A DNA stretch of 43,732 bases from Oligoflexia bacterium (GCA_034439615.1 JAWXAT010000047.1:197984-241715), one strand, 5' to 3'. Positions 6,833 to 15,922 are shown, numbered from the stretch's first letter. The notes: generated by a model from the sequence alone, not told the origin. Made by a program: numbers and translations.

Positions 6833-8449
6833 TTGAATTGGATTTTCATTTTCCTATTAGGAGTTTTTTTTCTTGCTCCTCTGACTGGGCTTTTAAGTCA
6901 AGTCAATGCCGAGGTGTTGCGCGAAATCTATCAAAGCCCGTCATTTCTAAAATCATTGGGTGTGACTTTATCGTCTAGTATCTCTGCAAGTCTTATTTCA
7001 GTAATAATTGGAATGCTCTTCGCAAGACAATTTGCTCACAACCTGTGGCGCTTTAAGCGCCTCCAACGTCTTATGCTACTGATTCCATATCTTGTGCCTA
7101 ATTTTATCTTAGCCATTGCCTTTGTAGTCGCGTGGAACCCAACGACGGGGCTTCTTAATTATTGGGCAGTGTTTCCGGGCGGTCTCTATGGTCTTTTCGG
7201 AATGATTTTTCTATTTTCGATCACCCATATGCCGGTGGCATTTTTACTTTTTGAAGAAAAACTCAAACGCATTGATTCATCACTCAGAGAGGCAGCAAGA
7301 CTTTCTGGTGCTTCTAATTTTAAAGTTTTTTTAAAAATTGAATTACCTCTCTTACGCCCCGCGATCATCGGCGCCTGCGGACTTTGTTTTGCTCTTAATA
7401 TCTCAGCATTTGCAATACCTGCATGGATCGGTGCACCAGAAAAAGTTTATCCCCTCACCTACAAAGTTTATCAAGCTATCCAACTTGGCGGTCTTGAAGG
7501 TCTTCCCCAAGCTGCAAGTTATTCAGTTATTTTATTTTTACTTTCACTTATCCCGTTATTTTTAGGATTTTGGCTTCAAGGAAACGAAAAGAAATATGTT
7601 CTTTTATCTGGTAAAACGGCAAAAGAATCTTCAGAGAAACAAGGCATCATTGGTTTTTTAAGTTTTCAAATATGGTTTTTTATTTCACAAACGATATTTT
7701 GGATTGCTCCACTCATGTGTTTATTCCTAAGCACAATAGTTAAGCCCGGTTGCCTTCAATCTATTGGAGTTAAGTGCTTAAATGAAATATCTTTTAGCCA
7801 TTATAAATACGTAGTTTTTGATCTTGCCGAAACAAAAGCAGGACTTCATGGAAGTTTACTTTATGGTTCATTAAGCGCACTTGTCATTGTACTCATGGCA
7901 ATTGTGAGCCTTGCCCTATTTTCTAAAAAAAATGCGCAACTAAAAACGGTAGAGACTATTCTCACTATTCCCTTAGCCACGCCAGGGGCGATTATCGCAC
8001 TAGGTTTAATTGTTGTTTATTCAGGCAAATATGGCGTGAATCTTTACAACACCCCATGGATCATCATGACAGCCTTTATTATTAAACATGCTAGTCTTGC
8101 TTTTCAGCCGTTAAGAACAGGGCTTTCAAATATTTCCCCATCACTTTTTGAAGCCGCAAGACTCAGCGGCGCAAGTTCAGCCGGTGTTTGGAGAAAAATT
8201 GTATTACCGATATTAAGACCTGAGTATTTAGGTGGGTTTTTTCTCGTACTTATTCCAATATTAGGTGAATTAACAATGTCTGTGTTTTTAACGAGTCCTT
8301 CGTTTCAATCTATCGGAACAGTTTTATTTGATCTTCAAGATTACGCCGATCATGCGTCAGCCGGAGCATTAGCAATATTACTTGTTCTACTTATTTTAAG
8401 TTTAAATGAATTAAGTCGTTTTTTAAGTCGTGGAAAATTGGGGTACTAA
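6833..8449 (+). CDS. ABC transporter permease, two fused membrane domains
   Basis: 538 residues from a TTG start, 3 bases after the binding-protein stop. Two binding-protein-dependent permease domains are fused in one chain. Each has about six hydrophobic segments and an EAA loop that contacts the ATPase: EAARLSGAS at residues 153-161 and again from residue 440, each followed by a K-I-x-L-P-x-L-R-P motif. This fused form is typical of the iron/thiamine/aminoethylphosphonate transporter family (FbpB, ThiP, PhnV-type). It would form the inner-membrane channel for the importer. The ATPase gene starts on the very next base after the stop, so translation is probably coupled. The sequence does not reveal the substrate. 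Confidence 0.88.
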   Translation: MNWIFIFLLGVFFLAPLTGLLSQVNAEVLREIYQSPSFLKSLGVTLSSSISASLISVIIGMLFARQFAHNLWRFKRLQRLMLLIPYLVPNFILAIAFVVAWNPTTGLLNYWAVFPGGLYGLFGMIFLFSITHMPVAFLLFEEKLKRIDSSLREAARLSGASNFKVFLKIELPLLRPAIIGACGLCFALNISAFAIPAWIGAPEKVYPLTYKVYQAIQLGGLEGLPQAASYSVILFLLSLIPLFLGFWLQGNEKKYVLLSGKTAKESSEKQGIIGFLSFQIWFFISQTIFWIAPLMCLFLSTIVKPGCLQSIGVKCLNEISFSHYKYVVFDLAETKAGLHGSLLYGSLSALVIVLMAIVSLALFSKKNAQLKTVETILTIPLATPGAIIALGLIVVYSGKYGVNLYNTPWIIMTAFIIKHASLAFQPLRTGLSNISPSLFEAARLSGASSAGVWRKIVLPILRPEYLGGFFLVLIPILGELTMSVFLTSPSFQSIGTVLFDLQDYADHASAGALAILLVLLILSLNELSRFLSRGKLGY

Positions 8450-9418
8450 ATGGCACATCTAAAAATAAATAATCTTACGAAATCTTATGGAGCCAATAAA
8501 ATCCTCCACGGGATTTCGCTTGAAGTACAACAAGGAGAATTTGTTTCTTTTCTTGGACCTTCGGGGTGCGGAAAAACCACAACACTTAGATGTATCGCTG
8601 GCCTAGAAACACCAGATAGTGATAGCGGAGATATTACTGTTGGCGACAAAACTCTTTCGTCACAAAAAATTTTTGTAAAACCTGAAGATAGAAATCTTGG
8701 AATGGTTTTTCAAAGCTATGCAGTTTGGCCACACATGAATGTATTTGAGAATGTGGCATTCCCCTTGAGAATGAAAAAACGATTTAATGATCTTGGGCAT
8801 AATGAAATTTCAAAAATTGTCTCCGATTCATTAGCACTAGTTCATCTCTCAGGTCTTGAAAAACGATTTGGCAATGAGCTCTCAGGTGGACAACAACAAC
8901 GTGTAGCACTTGCAAGAGCTTTGGCGATGTCACCTCAGATACTTCTTCTTGATGAACCTTTAAGTAATTTAGATGTGATTTTGCGTGAAGAATTGAGAGC
9001 GGAAATTCAAAAACTTCAAAGACATCTCAAAATGACGACCATTCTTGTGACCCACGATCAACGTGAAGCCCTTTCATTGTCAGATCGTATATTTCTCATG
9101 AACAAAGGTAAAATCGAAGCTGTGGGTACACCTGAAGAACTCTACACACGTCCTCCAACGGTCTTTGCTGCAGAGTTTTTAGTGGGTGGGCAAACCTTTA
9201 ACGACAAATCAGGAAAGCCACAGAGTTTTATTCCACGACGCTGGAAACATTACCCAAAGCCTGGTTTAGGCAGTTATGAAACACAAGTGGTTTCAAGACT
9301 CTATTTAGGGTCAGAATATGAGTATTGGGTAGAAAGCTCCCAACTCCAGGGTACTGTTAAGTTTTTTTCAGCCGAAAAACTCGAACCAGGATCCAAAGTT
9401 TATCTCACCTACCAATGA
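8450..9418 (+). CDS. ABC transporter ATP-binding protein (FbpC/PotA-like)
   Basis: 322 residues with a complete ABC ATPase core: Walker A GPSGCGKTT (36-44), Q-loop Gln88 in VFQSYAVWP, signature LSGGQ (144-148), Walker B ILLLDEP (164-170), D-loop SNLD and H-loop His202 in LVTHDQREAL. The C-terminal 80 residues after YTRPPTVFAAEFLVG look like the regulatory TOBE-type domain of importer ATPases. It powers uptake by the preceding binding protein and permease, with which it is co-directional at zero spacing. The eutB start follows 39 bases later with no terminator visible between, so the importer and eut genes are probably one transcript. Confidence 0.92.
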   Translation: MAHLKINNLTKSYGANKILHGISLEVQQGEFVSFLGPSGCGKTTTLRCIAGLETPDSDSGDITVGDKTLSSQKIFVKPEDRNLGMVFQSYAVWPHMNVFENVAFPLRMKKRFNDLGHNEISKIVSDSLALVHLSGLEKRFGNELSGGQQQRVALARALAMSPQILLLDEPLSNLDVILREELRAEIQKLQRHLKMTTILVTHDQREALSLSDRIFLMNKGKIEAVGTPEELYTRPPTVFAAEFLVGGQTFNDKSGKPQSFIPRRWKHYPKPGLGSYETQVVSRLYLGSEYEYWVESSQLQGTVKFFSAEKLEPGSKVYLTYQ

Positions 9419-9457
9419 AATGAATTCTAGACAAAACCCTTTAAAATCATGTAATTA

Positions 9458-10828
9458 ATGCGGCTTGTGAAACTCTCAACTGAACTCAAAGGTACACATT
9501 ATAATTTTCAAACCGTCAAAGAGGTTTTGGCTAAAGCCAATGAACCAAAATCTGGCGATCAGATGGCCGGTCTTGCCGCAAAAGATGCTCGTGAAAGAGT
9601 CGCAGCCAAGATGGTTCTCTCTGATATTACACTTGGTGAATTACGCGAACATCCAGTTGTGCCCTATGAAAAAGATGAGATCACGCGCCTTGCTGAAGAC
9701 AGTTTAGATCTAGATGCTTTTAATAAAATTAAAAACCAAACTGTTTCACAATTTCGAGAATGGATACTTCAAGACACAGTGAGTGGCCAAAACATTCTTG
9801 ATATTTCTCCAGGCCTAACACCCGAGATGACCTCTGCAGTTACAAAACTCATGACTAATATGGATCTTGTCGTGGGTGGTCGAAAAATTCGCGTCGTAGT
9901 AAAATGTAATTCAACACTCGGGTTAGAAGGTCGCATTTCATCACGCCTTCAAACAAATCATCCCACCGACGATGTAAAAGGAATTATCGCCGGAGCCAAA
10001 GAAGGTCTATCTTATGGCACAGGTGATGCTGTCATCGGAATCAATCCATCAACTGATCGCGTTGATAGTTGTTATGATATTTTAAAAGCTACAAAAGATA
10101 TGATGGAGCGTTGGCGCATTCCGACTCAAAATTGTGTTCTTGCACACGTGACAACACAAATGCGTGCACTTGAAAAAGGGGCTCCACTTGATTTGATGTT
10201 TCAAAGTATCGGCGGGAGCCAAATTTCAAACGAAGAATTTGGTGTAAGCATAAAACTACTTGATGAAGCCTATGACATGACACTTAAAAAAGGCACAGCA
10301 CGTGGTGATAATGTAATGTATTTTGAAACCGGTGAAGGTACAGCCTTAAGCGCAAACGGACATCATGGCGCTGATCAATTAACCATGGAAGCAAGATCTT
10401 ATGCACTCGCACGTCGTTATAAACCATATCTTGTAAATTCAGTTGTCGGATTTATTGGCCCTGAATATCTCTATGATTCAAAACAAATCATTCGCGCAGG
10501 GCTCGAAGATCACTTCATGGGGAAACTCATGGGGATCAGCATGGGTTGTGATGATTGTTACACTAACCACGCGGTGGCTGATCAAAATGATCAAGAAGAT
10601 TTAGCAGTACTCTTGGCTGCAGCCGGAGTGAATTATCTCATGAGTCTTCCCATGGGGGATGACGTCATGCTTAATTATCAATCAACAAGTTTTCATGACA
10701 ACGCAACACTGAGAACAATTTTTGGATATAAACCAACACCCGAATTTGAAACGTGGATGGAACGCATGGGTATTTGGGAAAACGGCCGCCTCACAGCAAA
10801 AGCCGGTGACCCCAGTATTTTCATGTAA
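9458..10828 (+). CDS. eutB: Ethanolamine ammonia-lyase, large (catalytic) subunit
   Basis: 456 residues, near the usual 453. With EutC and adenosylcobalamin it splits ethanolamine into acetaldehyde and ammonia. Residues known to hold the substrate in the E. coli enzyme are all present with a constant +3 offset: Arg163 and Gln165 (SSRLQTN), Asn196 (AVIGINP), Glu290 (YFETGEG) and Asp365 (SMGCDDCYTNH). Other family blocks are VLAHVTTQ, VGFIGPEYLYD, IIRAGLEDHFMGKL and LPMGDDVMLNYQ. The ATG has no strong ribosome site. No cobalamin riboswitch could be recognised in the 39 bases upstream. eutC starts 10 bases after the stop. Confidence 0.97.
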   Translation: MRLVKLSTELKGTHYNFQTVKEVLAKANEPKSGDQMAGLAAKDARERVAAKMVLSDITLGELREHPVVPYEKDEITRLAEDSLDLDAFNKIKNQTVSQFREWILQDTVSGQNILDISPGLTPEMTSAVTKLMTNMDLVVGGRKIRVVVKCNSTLGLEGRISSRLQTNHPTDDVKGIIAGAKEGLSYGTGDAVIGINPSTDRVDSCYDILKATKDMMERWRIPTQNCVLAHVTTQMRALEKGAPLDLMFQSIGGSQISNEEFGVSIKLLDEAYDMTLKKGTARGDNVMYFETGEGTALSANGHHGADQLTMEARSYALARRYKPYLVNSVVGFIGPEYLYDSKQIIRAGLEDHFMGKLMGISMGCDDCYTNHAVADQNDQEDLAVLLAAAGVNYLMSLPMGDDVMLNYQSTSFHDNATLRTIFGYKPTPEFETWMERMGIWENGRLTAKAGDPSIFM

Positions 10829-10838
10829 GTGAGAACTT

Positions 10839-11816
10839 GTGACTGAAATAGATAAAACTCAATTATCAGAATTGGTGCGAAAAGTTCTCGCTGAAGTATT
10901 AAGCGATAAGGTCACACACACTGAGCCTGTTTTAGAAAAAAAGCCAACCAGAAACTTAGCTCAAGAAAATATTGCGCGCTGGTTAGGTCATAGTTTGCAA
11001 AAAACTCAAACTCGTAACTCCACAGCTTTAAAACTACCAATCATCACATCACAAGATGATGCGAAGGCAAAAACTCAAACTCCTTCTGATAATGAGAATT
11101 TAATTCCTAATCCCAGAAAACCTGAAAAACTAACGGCCGCTTTAGAACATTCTCCCGCACGACTTGGTGTTTGGCGTGCGGGTACTCGTTACCTCACAAG
11201 TGTAGCTTTAAAATTACGAGCTGATCATGCCATTGCAAAAGATGCCGTGTATGCTGAAATGCCAGCTCACTTTGCTGAAAAAAATAATTGGGTGCCGCTT
11301 ACAACCAAGGCCACCAATAAAGAGAAGTTTTTACTACGCCCTGATTTGGGTCGACAACTCGATGATAAGAGCCTTTTACTAGTTCGCGAAAAAGCGATTA
11401 AGAACCCTGATATTCAAATAACAGTGGCTGATGGTTTGAGTTCATGGGCGGCAGAAAGATTTGCCCCTGCGATGGTTGCAGAACTTCAAAAACTTTTTTC
11501 TGAAGCTAAAATGACTGTGGGCACAATTTATTGCGTGAGATTTTCGCGCATTGCCGTTCAAGATGTCATTGGTGAAGCTGTGGGTGCAAAAGTAAGTATG
11601 ATTTTATTGGGTGAACGCCCAGGCCTTGGCACCGGCGACTCATTATCAAATTATATGATCTACGGGCCAAAAGTGGGCACTGTAAATGCCAATAAAAGTA
11701 TGATTTCAAATATTCACGCTACAGGACATACTCCCATAGATGCCGCACGCTTGACTTTTAGCATGGTAAAGAAAATGTTTGAACAAGGTTGCAGTGGAGT
11801 TAAATTAAAAATTTAA
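10839..11816 (+). CDS. eutC: Ethanolamine ammonia-lyase, small (cobalamin-binding) subunit
   Basis: 325 residues from a GTG start. The C-terminal two-thirds match EutC: SPARLGVWRAGTRYLT, DHAIAKDAV, then IAVQDVIGEAVGAKVSMIL, GERPGLGTGDSLSNYMIYGP and ISNIHATGHTPIDAARL, which build the B12 site and the contact with EutB. The protein is about 30 residues longer than the E. coli form. The extra length lies in residues 25-95, a linker rich in Thr, Gln, Lys and Asn. An amphipathic start (DKTQLSELVRKVLAEVL) could be a microcompartment-targeting helix, which is notable because eutL follows 40 bases downstream. Confidence 0.95.
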   Translation: MTEIDKTQLSELVRKVLAEVLSDKVTHTEPVLEKKPTRNLAQENIARWLGHSLQKTQTRNSTALKLPIITSQDDAKAKTQTPSDNENLIPNPRKPEKLTAALEHSPARLGVWRAGTRYLTSVALKLRADHAIAKDAVYAEMPAHFAEKNNWVPLTTKATNKEKFLLRPDLGRQLDDKSLLLVREKAIKNPDIQITVADGLSSWAAERFAPAMVAELQKLFSEAKMTVGTIYCVRFSRIAVQDVIGEAVGAKVSMILLGERPGLGTGDSLSNYMIYGPKVGTVNANKSMISNIHATGHTPIDAARLTFSMVKKMFEQGCSGVKLKI

Positions 11817-11856
11817 TGTCAGCCCCTCATGGAGCTGTAAGCTTTAAGGATACACT

Positions 11857-12513
11857 ATGGAACTCGTACCGTTAAAACCAAAAGTACTCAGCCGCCAAGT
11901 AATTCATCAAATCACTCCACAACTGGCAAAACAGTATGGCGTGAAAAATTCTAAACATGAAAGTCTGGGTCTTATTACTTGTGACTTTGATGACGCCCTT
12001 TATGTCGCACTTGATGAAGCCACCAAACACGCCAATATCGAAGTGATCTATGCGAAATCATTTTATGCAGGCAGCGGGCACTCGAGTGGCCCACTTTCAG
12101 GTGAAGTCATCGGCGTGATTTCAGGTAGTGATCCTTCTGAAGTAAAAGAGGGGCTTGATGCTACTGAAGATTGTCTTTTAAAAGAGGCTTGGTTTTACAC
12201 ATTACTTCCTGAGCAAAAAACCAACTTCTTTCCCCACGTAGTCTCAAGTGTAGGGCACTATCTTTCAAAAGTTGCAGAGGTGCCCGTTGGTTCTTCACTT
12301 GCCTATCTTATTGCTACACCAATAGAAGCTATGATTGGCCTTGATGCCGCCATGAAAGCTGCGCGAGTAGAACTTGCCAAATTTTATGGTCCACCAACTG
12401 AAACAAACTTTGCTGGGGGGCTCTTGAGCGGTGATCAAACAGAATGTGAACAAGCTGCACGAGCATTTGCTGAAGCTGTGGCTCAAGTTGCTCAAAACCC
12501 TATTACTAGATAA
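11857..12513 (+). CDS. eutL: Microcompartment shell protein EutL (tandem BMC domains)
   Basis: 218 residues, almost exactly the EutL length, with two circularly permuted BMC domains in tandem that form a pseudohexameric trimer with a gated pore. Family blocks are SLGLITCDFDDALYVALDEATK, shortened here to SLGLITCDFDDALYVALDE (about 36-54), EVIYAKSFYAGSGHSSGP, GLDATEDCL, FPHVVSSVGHYLS, SLAYLIATPIEAMIGLDAA and the PPTETNFAGGLLSG end. AAGGAT precedes the ATG. It is the last eut gene of the run, and no other shell gene (EutM, EutN, EutK, EutS types) is visible in the window. A full shell would need genes elsewhere; otherwise EutL may have a different role, such as an ethanolamine-gated scaffold. 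Confidence 0.95.
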   Translation: MELVPLKPKVLSRQVIHQITPQLAKQYGVKNSKHESLGLITCDFDDALYVALDEATKHANIEVIYAKSFYAGSGHSSGPLSGEVIGVISGSDPSEVKEGLDATEDCLLKEAWFYTLLPEQKTNFFPHVVSSVGHYLSKVAEVPVGSSLAYLIATPIEAMIGLDAAMKAARVELAKFYGPPTETNFAGGLLSGDQTECEQAARAFAEAVAQVAQNPITR

Positions 12514-12539
12514 ATTATTTATGAAACGAGTATTTTAAA

Positions 12540-13217
12540 GTGAGTAGTCAGTTATCTGCTGTAGCAAAAAATCTTGAGATTGTTTTTGAAAAAACGGGCA
12601 TCACCCTATCATTGACAAATGAAATGCTCGAGCAATTCGCAAAGTTTTATAAATTTTTACTTGAGTACAATAAAAAATATAATCTCACCCGCCTTACAAC
12701 TTTTGAAGAAGTTGCTGTAAAACATTTTGTTGATTGCATCTATGTTGCTCAAATTACAAAACTACCTGAGAGGCTTTTAGATTTGGGCACAGGCGCTGGG
12801 TTTCCTGGTGTTCCCCTTAAAATCGTATCCCCATCAACACGGATATTTTTAGCCGAAGGGGTTCAAAAGAAAGTTGAATTTCTAAAAGAGCTTCGCGAAC
12901 ATTTAGACCTTAAGAATTTAGACATCATCGGGAGAAATGTTGATCCTAAGATGCAGTATCCGGTCACAGGGGTTATCACGCGCGCTGTAGAACTCACCAA
13001 TGCCACACTTAAAAACGTCGTAAACTGCCTACAAACCGGTGGAAAAGTTTTATTAATGAAAACACCGGGGATTGATTCTGAAATTGATGCTGCTGTCAAA
13101 GAAATGGGACATCAGTTTAAGCTTTTAGAAAACATCGACTATCGCTTAGGCAATACAAGTCATGGACGAAAACTTGTGATTTTTGAAAAAATTAAAATAT
13201 CACCGAATATTAACTGA
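12540..13217 (+). CDS. rsmG: 16S rRNA (guanine-527-N7)-methyltransferase
   Basis: 225 residues from a GTG start. RsmG (GidB) methylates G527 of 16S rRNA using S-adenosylmethionine. The AdoMet-binding motif is LLDLGTGAGFPGVPLKI (about 79-95); upstream is FLLEYNKKYNLTRLT and VKHFVDC, and downstream are AEGVQKKVEFLKEL and the VITRAVE motif, all characteristic. The gene begins 26 bases after eutL, so it may share its transcript, although function is unrelated. Its last 18 bases overlap the end of the opposing SpoIID gene. Confidence 0.94.
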   Translation: MSSQLSAVAKNLEIVFEKTGITLSLTNEMLEQFAKFYKFLLEYNKKYNLTRLTTFEEVAVKHFVDCIYVAQITKLPERLLDLGTGAGFPGVPLKIVSPSTRIFLAEGVQKKVEFLKELREHLDLKNLDIIGRNVDPKMQYPVTGVITRAVELTNATLKNVVNCLQTGGKVLLMKTPGIDSEIDAAVKEMGHQFKLLENIDYRLGNTSHGRKLVIFEKIKISPNIN

Positions 13218-15059
13218 AGAGCCGTAATAGAAATGAAGAATATCTGAATATCGCTTACCCGCTTTTGCAAGTACAGCGGCTCCTACTTGACTTAAACCAA
13301 CACGATGACCATTGCCGTAAAGATAAAAAGTTACAATGCCTGTGGGCTGGATTTTCACATCAAAATAGTCAGAGTCATTGATTTTAATATTTGTGTGGGC
13401 ATAAAAAGCGAGAAGATTTTTTCCGGCAAGAATCACTGAACTTGTTGGGCCCGCGATCTCAAGTGCCGTAACTTCTGATGAAGAGTTTCGATCTTTTACA
13501 ACAACACGTGTAATTGATTGGTCAGAAAAACTAATACGTAAATTTCGTAGAGTACTAATGATTATCTGCGGTTTCAGCTCACGCTTACGAGTACCACCGA
13601 TTCCACTTCTCACTGCTGTGACATCATATTCATTCACAGGCACGAGATAGGGAAATTCAGCTTCTGGTCTGCCCCTGCCCCAATGTTTGATTGATTTTGT
13701 CTGGCCACCACTATTGCCATGAAAGTTAGCTTGAATCACCTTGCCCTGATAATAAACTAATCGCCCTGCGGTTGCTTGAATTGCTCGCGTTGCTCGAATT
13801 GTTTCAATTTCGTAGCCGAGGTATTGTTGATCGTCAGTTGTGGGTTTTACATCTGCACAACCGGTAAGTGGTGCATCGCTATTTGATTTCCAATTTTTAC
13901 GAATAAGCACTTTATATGTCGCATAGGTGCGAGCTGCCACACTTTGAGCCTTTAATGCTTCATCGCCAAACATAGCGTATTTTTCGTCTTTACCCGCCGA
14001 CCCCATTTCTGCAGGTACTACACCAAAAAGATAATCTTCTAGATCGACAACATTCATTACACGAATATGAGGTGATGAAACTGAGCTTTCATCTGAGCAG
14101 GCTCCATGAGTTTTTTGTGTTTCGTAACTGACAACAAATGTACCGCGATAAGCATGACATCTCCCATCACCGCAAACTTCGATAACCGTCGAAACCCCAG
14201 GTACAATATGATAAGCCGCTAAAGGAAGTGAATACTTATCGTCAATGATCATTTTCTTTAATTTAAGACTAAACGAAATTTTCTTCGCACTCGCAATAGC
14301 AACACCGTCACTTAACCGTGCGATAATGAGTTCTCCACCAATTGCCTTAAGAACGGCTGAATCTAGTTTTACAGTTTGTTTGTAGGCATCTGTGTGATGA
14401 GATTTTGAAATTGGAAAAATCTTAACCCAGATAGCATCATGGGTGCGAACAGGCTTTGGAATAATTGAATCATTTTTTGATACTGGCACTGGGGACTTTT
14501 GTTGATCTGGTGGTAATGTTGGTTGTGGCAAAGGTTGCGGCCCCTCAGGCAGTGCTGTGGGCGCAGGAGTTGGCGTTGATGCAGCCGGTGTTACTGGTAC
14601 AGTTTGTGTCGATTGCTCTTTGGGTTTAGGAGCTGCTGTTTCAGGAGTTTGAACTTTCAATGGCAGGTAATTTCTTATTGGTGCACGGTCTTTCACAGGG
14701 CTTTCTGTAAATGTTTGTTGACCAATTTTTAAAACACGTAGGCGTTTAACTTTACTCTCTTTAGATTTTGACTCAGGAGGAGTTTCAACACTCACAGTAA
14801 CAATTTCTTCTAGCGCAGGTTGATAACGTGTCTCCCAGTCTTTTTTGTAATCTTCTGGAATTTCAACTGCCCCTGGCCCATCAATGATGCGAGTGCTATG
14901 AGGGGCTCCACTCACTTTACCAGCAGCAATTAAAGGTGAGGCGTCATCTCTGCTGTTAGGATTTCTTCCACAACCAACAACTAATAACACAAGTGCAAGT
15001 GCGCTTATTGTTCGTGAAATATTGAGAATAGAATTAAAAATCAAGCCTCTCATAGACAT
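13200..15059 (-). CDS. SpoIID/LytB-domain lipoprotein with long proline-rich linker
   Basis: About 619 residues from the ATG at 15059. A TTG at 15098 and an ATG at 15053 are alternatives; none has a clear ribosome site. The lipobox is LVVGC (LALVLLVVGC), so the protein should be membrane-anchored. Residues roughly 20-210 are low-complexity, rich in Pro, Thr, Lys and Gln. The SpoIID domain is clear: DLEDYLFGVVPAEMG, ALKAQSVAARTYA, YQGKVIQANFHGNSGGQT and the end GHRVGLSQVGAAVLAK. SpoIID proteins in spore formers are lytic transglycosylases acting on denuded peptidoglycan; the glutamate of PAEMG is present. In a non-sporulating Gram-negative cell it likely remodels the wall. It converges with rsmG, overlapping it by 18 bases. 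Confidence 0.88.
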   Translation of the reverse strand: MSMRGLIFNSILNISRTISALALVLLVVGCGRNPNSRDDASPLIAAGKVSGAPHSTRIIDGPGAVEIPEDYKKDWETRYQPALEEIVTVSVETPPESKSKESKVKRLRVLKIGQQTFTESPVKDRAPIRNYLPLKVQTPETAAPKPKEQSTQTVPVTPAASTPTPAPTALPEGPQPLPQPTLPPDQQKSPVPVSKNDSIIPKPVRTHDAIWVKIFPISKSHHTDAYKQTVKLDSAVLKAIGGELIIARLSDGVAIASAKKISFSLKLKKMIIDDKYSLPLAAYHIVPGVSTVIEVCGDGRCHAYRGTFVVSYETQKTHGACSDESSVSSPHIRVMNVVDLEDYLFGVVPAEMGSAGKDEKYAMFGDEALKAQSVAARTYATYKVLIRKNWKSNSDAPLTGCADVKPTTDDQQYLGYEIETIRATRAIQATAGRLVYYQGKVIQANFHGNSGGQTKSIKHWGRGRPEAEFPYLVPVNEYDVTAVRSGIGGTRKRELKPQIIISTLRNLRISFSDQSITRVVVKDRNSSSEVTALEIAGPTSSVILAGKNLLAFYAHTNIKINDSDYFDVKIQPTGIVTFYLYGNGHRVGLSQVGAAVLAKAGKRYSDILHFYYGSSVNIR

Positions 15060-15157
15060 AGAATTTAACACATCGCCATAGTTCGCACTAGACCGCAAGA
15101 AACGTCACCGATTTTACATTTTTACTTTGTGTATATGCGAGCTTAAGTCAAATTCGT

Positions 15158-15922
15158 CTAGAAAGTAGACACTTCTACTGACCAAGCATACAGCGCGATG
15201 GCCGTAGCAACTGAAGCATTGAGTGATTCAACCTGATTTTTCATAGCAATACTGACCATAAATTGAGGCTTAAAACCCTCAGGAAACCCCGGGCCTTCAA
15301 CGCCAGGAACAAGCACAAACCGCTTTGGAAATTTAAACTTAGAAATCTCTAATCCGGTACTGTCGAGAGCAACAACTGGTAATGTTCCAAAATTAATTTT
15401 ATCTAAAGAATCAGCTCGATAATATTCATGATTTAAAAGAGTTCCACTTGCAGCGCGGCTACTCTTAGGATGACAAGGATGGGCACAACCTTTTGAAATA
15501 ATAATTTTTGAAACACCAAAGGCAGCTGCAGAACGTAACACGGCACCCACGTTACTTGGCTCTTGAAACGCAATTAGCAGCTGACAACCGTCACTTGCTG
15601 ATTCTGGAGACCAGGGTAAAAATTGTGGGGGCGTAATCAATAGAATCGGAAACCGATTACCAAAAACATCAAGATTTTTAAAAAGAGCTTTATCTAAACG
15701 ATAAATCGTCAAATTCGAACTTTGAGTAAAAGTTGGAAGTTCCATCTCCGGTGTCAGGATAATCCCCAAGCAGCTTTTGGTATGATGCTCTAATGTCTCA
15801 CGCACGGTTTTTTTGCCAAATAAAAGTGCTTGGTCGTTAGCCATGATCCCCGAAGAGGTCAAAAGGCTTTCAAATACTTTATAGGTCTCGTTTTGAGGAC
15901 TTTGAATTTCGTAAGTTTTCAT
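15158..15922 (-). CDS. RNA 2'-O-methyltransferase, SpoU/TrmH family
   Basis: 254 residues with the three knotted-fold motifs of the family: FQEPSNVGAVLRSAAAFG (119-136), LVPGVEGPG (204-212) and SIAMKNQVESLNASVATAI (224-242). The fold binds AdoMet in a trefoil knot and methylates ribose in rRNA or tRNA. The N-terminal 95 residues have a substrate-recognition character rather than a clean L30-like domain, so it is best called an rRNA/tRNA methyltransferase without assigning the exact target. AAGGA precedes the ATG. It is divergent from the LivJ-like gene with only 29 bases between starts, so their promoters must overlap coding sequence or each other. Confidence 0.88.
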   Translation of the reverse strand: MKTYEIQSPQNETYKVFESLLTSSGIMANDQALLFGKKTVRETLEHHTKSCLGIILTPEMELPTFTQSSNLTIYRLDKALFKNLDVFGNRFPILLITPPQFLPWSPESASDGCQLLIAFQEPSNVGAVLRSAAAFGVSKIIISKGCAHPCHPKSSRAASGTLLNHEYYRADSLDKINFGTLPVVALDSTGLEISKFKFPKRFVLVPGVEGPGFPEGFKPQFMVSIAMKNQVESLNASVATAIALYAWSVEVSTF

